Source: Pseudomonas fluorescens
GTDB taxonomy: Bacteria > Pseudomonadota > Gammaproteobacteria > Pseudomonadales > Pseudomonadaceae
NCBI RefSeq assembly: GCF_900636825.1
Contig: NZ_LR134318.1
Coordinates: 4,325,501-4,389,500 of the forward strand
DNA length: 64,000 nt
Direction: 5' to 3'
Position numbers and translations under genes: made by a program
Notes under the pieces: model-generated
Told to the model about the DNA's origin: nothing
What the model saw: the letters and a program-made list of their open reading frames with translations, nothing else
Database searches by the model: none
In this document: positions 60,536-64,000 of the stretch, in pieces
Numbering within the stretch: position 1 is the first letter of the stretch
How the letters are laid out: every line of letters begins with the position of its first letter

Positions 60536-61338
60536 GCGCAATCCTTGTTCTGGCGACTTTCCCAGCGCGCGAACAGCGTCTTCAGCAGCCGTGCGGTGTC
60601 TTGCGGGCGCTCCAGCGGAAACATGTGTCCGCCGGGCATGCTCAGCGCTTCGCCTTGCGCCAGGCGCGAAACGAAACGGCTGTGATGGCGCATGACCACG
60701 CGACTTTTGTGTCCACGCACCATGGCCAGCGGCACCTGCAATTGCCCGGTGCGGCCGGGGCTCGTGTGCGGCACGCCGCGATAGATGCTGATTTCGGTCG
60801 CCGGATCGAAGCGCAGACGCAGCTTGTCGCCGACCTGATGCAAACCGTGTTGCAGATAGGCGTCGAAGCATTCCGGGTCGAAGCCGCGAAACAGCGATTT
60901 GCCGGCGAAATAACTGCGCGCACTGTCGAGATCGGCGAACTCTTCGCGCCGCCCCAGCGTACGACCCGCCGGGGTCAGTCTGTCGATGAAGCCGAAGCGC
61001 TTGGCGGCGCGAATCACCCACTGATCGGCTCGGGTCAACACCGGCGAATCGAGCATGACCACGCCGCGATACAGCTCAGGGCAACGCAATGCCGCATGCA
61101 AGTGCAGCAAGCCGCCGAACGAATGGCCGACACCCCACACCGGTTGATCCTGTTCTTGCAGATGGTGGATCAATTCGTCGACGAGGTTGTGCCAGTTGTC
61201 GTCCGCCGGAAAACGCGGGTCATGGGCATGCTGCTCCAGATGCGCGACCCGGTATTCCGGCGCCAGCGCCGCAAACAACTTGCCATAAGTCCCCGAGGGG
61301 AAACCGTTGGCGTGGGCGAAAAAGATCGGTTGCGACAT
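60532..61338 (-). CDS. Alpha/beta hydrolase (second of a coupled pair)
   Basis: 268 residues. FFAHANGFPSGTYGKLFAAL is the N-terminal oxyanion region, GVGHSFGGLLHLHAAL carries the nucleophile Ser (near residue 73), and MPGGHMFPLERP holds the catalytic His. It is only distantly similar to its neighbour, so the pair is not a simple tandem duplication. ATG 61338. It is co-translated with the following hydrolase. The upstream gap holds a GC-rich repeat. Confidence 0.9.
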   Translation of the reverse strand: MSQPIFFAHANGFPSGTYGKLFAALAPEYRVAHLEQHAHDPRFPADDNWHNLVDELIHHLQEQDQPVWGVGHSFGGLLHLHAALRCPELYRGVVMLDSPVLTRADQWVIRAAKRFGFIDRLTPAGRTLGRREEFADLDSARSYFAGKSLFRGFDPECFDAYLQHGLHQVGDKLRLRFDPATEISIYRGVPHTSPGRTGQLQVPLAMVRGHKSRVVMRHHSRFVSRLAQGEALSMPGGHMFPLERPQDTARLLKTLFARWESRQNKDCA

Positions 61339-61463
61339 TCCGGTAAATCCATGAGCGGGAAACGTGGCGTTGATTGTCCGTAAGACCGCGCCCTGGAGCA
61401 ATGACCGTAACTGCCAGGAATGATGACAGTCCGGTCAGCGTGATGGTATGTCAGGGAGATTGC

Positions 61464-61636
61464 TTCCCCCCTCACCCCAACCCTCCCGAAACGTCGGACC
61501 GCCCCCAAGGGGGCGAGGGGGAGGGAGGCACGAGTTTCAAAGCCTGAGTTCGGCTCGATAACTCAGGTCGGCGCAACTCGAACATCCAGCCCGGTCAGTC
61601 CCCTCTCCCTCTGGGAGAGGGTTAGGGTCAGGGGCT
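61464..61636. repeat. GC-rich inverted repeat pair (CCCTCACCCCAACCCTC type)
   Basis: Left: CCCCCTCACCCCAACCCTCC with an extra hairpin CGCCCCCAAGGGGGCG (61500-61515). Right: GGGAGAGGGTTAGGGTCAGGGG (in two parts, 61613-61634) as the reverse complement of the left motif. The same type of repeat is scattered in many Pseudomonas genomes. It fills the 307-bp gap between thioesterase and hydrolase genes, which otherwise holds nothing I can identify. Confidence 0.75.
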
Positions 61637-61645
61637 TTTTCGACA

Positions 61646-62089
61646 TCAACGCAGCGGCGGCTGCTCACCCAACGGCACCACTGCCATGGTCAGCCGCGAT
61701 ACGCAACTGGCCTTGCCTTCATCGCTGGTCAGGCGGATATCCCAGACATGCGTGGTGCGGCCGATGTGGATCGGCCTGGCCACTGCGGTCACCCGCCCGC
61801 TGCGCAAGCCGCGCAAATGGTTGGCGTTGATCTCCAGCCCCACGCAGTAAAACTTGCTGGCATCAATGCACAAATAGCTGGCCATCGAGCCGACGCTTTC
61901 CGCCAGCACCACGGAGGCGCCGCCGTGCAGCAATCCATAGGGCTGATGCGTGCGCTGGTCGATGACCATGCTCGCGGTCAGCGAGTCTTCGTCGAAAGAC
62001 TCGAAGCGAATGTCCAGCACTTCGCCAATGGTATTTTTCTGAATCGCATTCAACCGCTCGATGTCGGGAGTGGTACGCCACAAGCTCAT
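61646..62089 (-). CDS. Hotdog-fold acyl-CoA thioesterase
   Basis: 147 residues. The PaaI/YdiI-type signature is YGLLHGGASVVLAESVGSMAS (residues about 51-71), where the His-Gly-Gly and the catalytic Glu are present. GLEINANHLRGLRSGRVTAVARPIHIGRTTHVWDI follows. It hydrolyses acyl- or aryl-CoA thioesters. It is 31 bp downstream of the acyl-CoA synthetase gene, so the two may form an operon that activates and releases acyl groups. ATG 62089. Confidence 0.93.
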   Translation of the reverse strand: MSLWRTTPDIERLNAIQKNTIGEVLDIRFESFDEDSLTASMVIDQRTHQPYGLLHGGASVVLAESVGSMASYLCIDASKFYCVGLEINANHLRGLRSGRVTAVARPIHIGRTTHVWDIRLTSDEGKASCVSRLTMAVVPLGEQPPLR

Positions 62090-62120
62090 CGCAGACTTCC
62101 TTTATTGTTTTAGTCGTCGC

Positions 62121-63776
62121 TCAATCCTGCCACAGCACCGCCTCACTGCGCTCGCTCCATTCCTCGAAGCGAGCGCCGTAAGTGTCTTCGATCACGTTGC
62201 GCTTGATTTTCAGGGTTGGCGTGAGGAAACCGTTTTCCACCGCCCAGCTGTCTTTGACCACCACCAACCGGCGCAAACGTTCATGCTTGTCGAGTGCCGC
62301 ATTGACCTCTTCAAGGAGTTTTTCCAGGCTCGAATGCAGACTCGCCCGGCCCTCTTCCTGATTAACCGTGGACAGCACGCACAGCCCCAGCGGTGCACTC
62401 AAACCGTCGCCGACCACACAGACTTGCTCGATCCGCGAATGCACGGCCAAGCGGTTTTCGATCGGGGCCGGGGCGACGTATTTGCCCTTGCTGGTTTTGA
62501 AAATTTCCTTGAGTCGCCCGGTCAAACGCAAGCGCCCTTCGCCGTCCTGCTCGCCTTTGTCGCCGGTGCGCAGGAAGCCGTCCCCGGTGATGGTTTCGGC
62601 AGTTTTCTGCGGTTCCTTGAAATAGCCGAGCATGTTGGCCTGACTGCGAACCTGCACTTCCCCGGACTCATCGATACGCACCTCGACCTCTGGACAGGGT
62701 TGGCCGATCCAGCCTTGCTTGTACTGACCCGGCAGGCAAATGTGCGAATAACCGCAGCCCTCGGTCATGCCGTAGACCTCAAGTACATCGAGGCCGAGTT
62801 TCTGATACCAGGCGAGCAAGGTCTGCGGCACCGGTGCTGCGCCGGACAGCGCCACGCGCAACGCGTCCAGTCCAAGACCGGCGAGAACTTTGTGCCCGAC
62901 CCTTTTGCCGATGAAGGGCAGGCCGAGGAGAAAATCCAGGCGCTTGGCGGCGATCTTGCTGTACACGCCCATCTGGAATTTGGTCCAGATGCGCGGCACG
63001 CCAAACATCGCCGTGGGCCGCGCACGCTGCAGATCGGCAATGAAGGTCTCGAGACTCTCGGCAAAAAACACGGTTTGTCCGGTGTAGATCGAGGCCAGCT
63101 CAACGAACATGCGTTCAGCGACATGACACAGCGGCAAGTACGACAGCAGCCGATCATTCTCGTTGAGGCCGAACAACTGTGTGCCGCGACTGGTGGCGAA
63201 ACCGAGATTGGCAAAACTGTGCATCACCCCCTTCGGCAGGCCGGTGGTGCCAGAGGTGTAGATGATCGTTGCCAGTTGCTCGGCGCCAGGGCGCGGGTCG
63301 TCCTGAATCGGTGAGCTGTGTTGCAGGTCTGTCCAACTGAAATCGAATTCGCCGGGCGGATGCAGCGGCAGGCTGATGGTCGGCAGACCTGCCGGGATGC
63401 CTTTCGACATCGCCGGCCAGTCGTCGAGTTTGCCGATAAACGCCAGCACGCTTTCGGAATGCGTCAGCACCTGCGCCACGGAGTCGGCAGTGAGGTTGGG
63501 ATACAGCGGCACCGAGACGTGCCCGGCCATCCAGATGGCGAGGTCGGCAATGATCCAGTGCGCGCAGTTTTTCGAGATCAGAGCGATGTGGCTGCCCTGC
63601 GGCAACTCCCGCGCGCGCAACCAGTGCGCCGCGCAGCGTGCCTGATGGCCGACGTCGGCCCAGCTTAGCGTCTCGACCTGACCGCCGCCGATAGGCTGCA
63701 CGAGGAAGCGCTGGCGCGGGTGTCGGGCTTCACGTTCGTAGAACACGTCCAGCGGCAATCGGAATGCGGCAGACAT
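62121..63776 (-). CDS. AMP-binding long-chain acyl-CoA synthetase
   Basis: 551 residues. The AMP-binding P-loop is IIYTSGTTGLPKGVMHSF (near residues 170-187). LPLCHVAERMFVELASIYTG is typical of the long-chain group, VYGMTEGCGYSH gives the YGMTE motif, RTGDKGEQD the ATP/AMP motif, and LTGRLKEIFKTSKGKYVAP the hinge with the GKYVAP signature. It is shorter than FadD-type yeast relatives but complete. ATG 63776 has AGGAG nine bases upstream. The thioesterase gene follows. Confidence 0.94.
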   Translation of the reverse strand: MSAAFRLPLDVFYEREARHPRQRFLVQPIGGGQVETLSWADVGHQARCAAHWLRARELPQGSHIALISKNCAHWIIADLAIWMAGHVSVPLYPNLTADSVAQVLTHSESVLAFIGKLDDWPAMSKGIPAGLPTISLPLHPPGEFDFSWTDLQHSSPIQDDPRPGAEQLATIIYTSGTTGLPKGVMHSFANLGFATSRGTQLFGLNENDRLLSYLPLCHVAERMFVELASIYTGQTVFFAESLETFIADLQRARPTAMFGVPRIWTKFQMGVYSKIAAKRLDFLLGLPFIGKRVGHKVLAGLGLDALRVALSGAAPVPQTLLAWYQKLGLDVLEVYGMTEGCGYSHICLPGQYKQGWIGQPCPEVEVRIDESGEVQVRSQANMLGYFKEPQKTAETITGDGFLRTGDKGEQDGEGRLRLTGRLKEIFKTSKGKYVAPAPIENRLAVHSRIEQVCVVGDGLSAPLGLCVLSTVNQEEGRASLHSSLEKLLEEVNAALDKHERLRRLVVVKDSWAVENGFLTPTLKIKRNVIEDTYGARFEEWSERSEAVLWQD

Positions 63777-63867
63777 GCGACTCGCTCCTGTGATTTTGGT
63801 CTGGAGCAAGCGTAGTCAACCAAGCAAGTGCTTGGTCGAATTTTTTACCAAAAGTAACAAGATCAAC

Positions 63868-63964
63868 AGATCGTCCGATCGCGGCCCGAGCCTTCGGCAG
63901 CTCCTACATGGAATGCATTTCCCTGTAGGAGCTGCCGAAGGCTCGGGCCGCGATCGGACGATCT
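63868..63964. repeat. Long-armed REPIN with perfect 41-bp arms
   Basis: Left arm 63868-63908 and right arm 63924-63964 are perfect reverse complements over 41 bases with a 15-base centre. The inner part is the usual CTTCGGCAGCTCCTACA REP; the outer part (AGATCGTCCGATCGCGGCCC) differs from the GATCGCAG arms of REPINs 1-6. No mismatch is present, unlike the others. Confidence 0.92.
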
Positions 63965-64000
63965 TTGCTTTTAAGGGTGCTTGAGGCTATTGAGCTTCAT

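Noticed and set aside
63971..64000. Possible C-terminal tail of a minus-strand gene at the right edge (ends ...LKHP-stop)
   Set aside because: Only ten codons are visible, too little to support a gene, though its position next to a REPIN would fit a gene end.

Overview
The window is about 64 kb of chromosome from a member of the Pseudomonas fluorescens group. Gene order from the tetR-type regulator through pilZ, holB, tmk, mltG, pabC, fabF, acpP, fabG, fabD, plsX, rpmF, yceD, maf, sppA, rluC, rne, murB, kdsB, lpxK, exbB/exbD and comEC matches what I recall of the P. aeruginosa PAO1 PA2957-PA2986 block. The GC-rich codon use and the many REP/REPIN elements (GTAGGAGCTGCCG and GTGGGAGCGAGC types) are typical of this group. 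No prophage, insertion sequence, CRISPR array or rRNA is visible; the window is nearly all core and near-core genome.

Layout. (1) 1-1.7 kb: 5' part of moaA (runs off the left edge) and a TetR-family regulator, both minus strand. (2) 1.75-12 kb, minus: an envelope, fatty-acid and replication run (tatD, pilZ, holB, tmk, mltG, pabC, fabF, acpP, fabG, fabD, plsX, rpmF, yceD), tightly packed with overlaps, then divergent maf. (3) 12.7-15.3 kb, minus: sppA, a HAD phosphatase and rluC, diverging from rne, which has a strong predicted promoter and a leader of about 640 nt. (4) 19.4-23.8 kb, minus: a molybdenum hydroxylase operon (2Fe-2S subunit, Tat-exported Mo subunit, XdhC, MocA-like cytidylyltransferase). 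(5) 24.1-31 kb, minus: murB, tyrosine phosphatase, kdsB, Trm112-like, lpxK, exbD, exbB, comEC, mostly start/stop-overlapping. (6) 31-41.5 kb: DUF2062 protein, ABC-2 exporter, GST, transglutaminase-like protein, fadE, LysR/AlaX divergent pair, and a 2-oxoglutarate oxygenase coupled to a LysE exporter. (7) 41.5-46.9 kb: a frameshifted homospermidine synthase, an exported M20 peptidase, three tandem tRNA-Glu/tRNA-Gly pairs, and an anchored conserved protein. (8) 47-57.7 kb: chemoreceptor, MocR regulator, SDR, MDR oxidoreductase, pyrF, a two-component system and a six-EF-hand protein. Two copies of a long structured intergenic element lie at 47.0-47.5 and 57.2-57.6 kb. (9) 57.6-63.8 kb, minus: AI-2E-type permease, DUF4892 protein, two coupled alpha/beta hydrolases, a thioesterase and an acyl-CoA synthetase.

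How the genes fit together. The left third links phospholipid/fatty-acid synthesis with LPS (kdsB, lpxK), peptidoglycan (mltG, murB) and RNA processing (rne, rluC, yceD). The moaA fragment makes the cofactor precursor that the 19-24 kb Mo hydroxylase would need; XdhC and the MocA-like protein would finish and insert it.

The most interesting unexplained signals are: the duplicated element of about 490 bp, whose two copies differ by paired, structure-preserving substitutions in several hairpins; the oxygenase/LysE pair, which resembles free-amino-acid halogenases/hydroxylases but has an HxD metal site; the split homospermidine synthase; an orphan plus-strand terminator; and a perfect TGGTCTGACCA operator-like site before fadE. 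All family calls come from reading the translated sequences and from memory of the families; no database search was possible.
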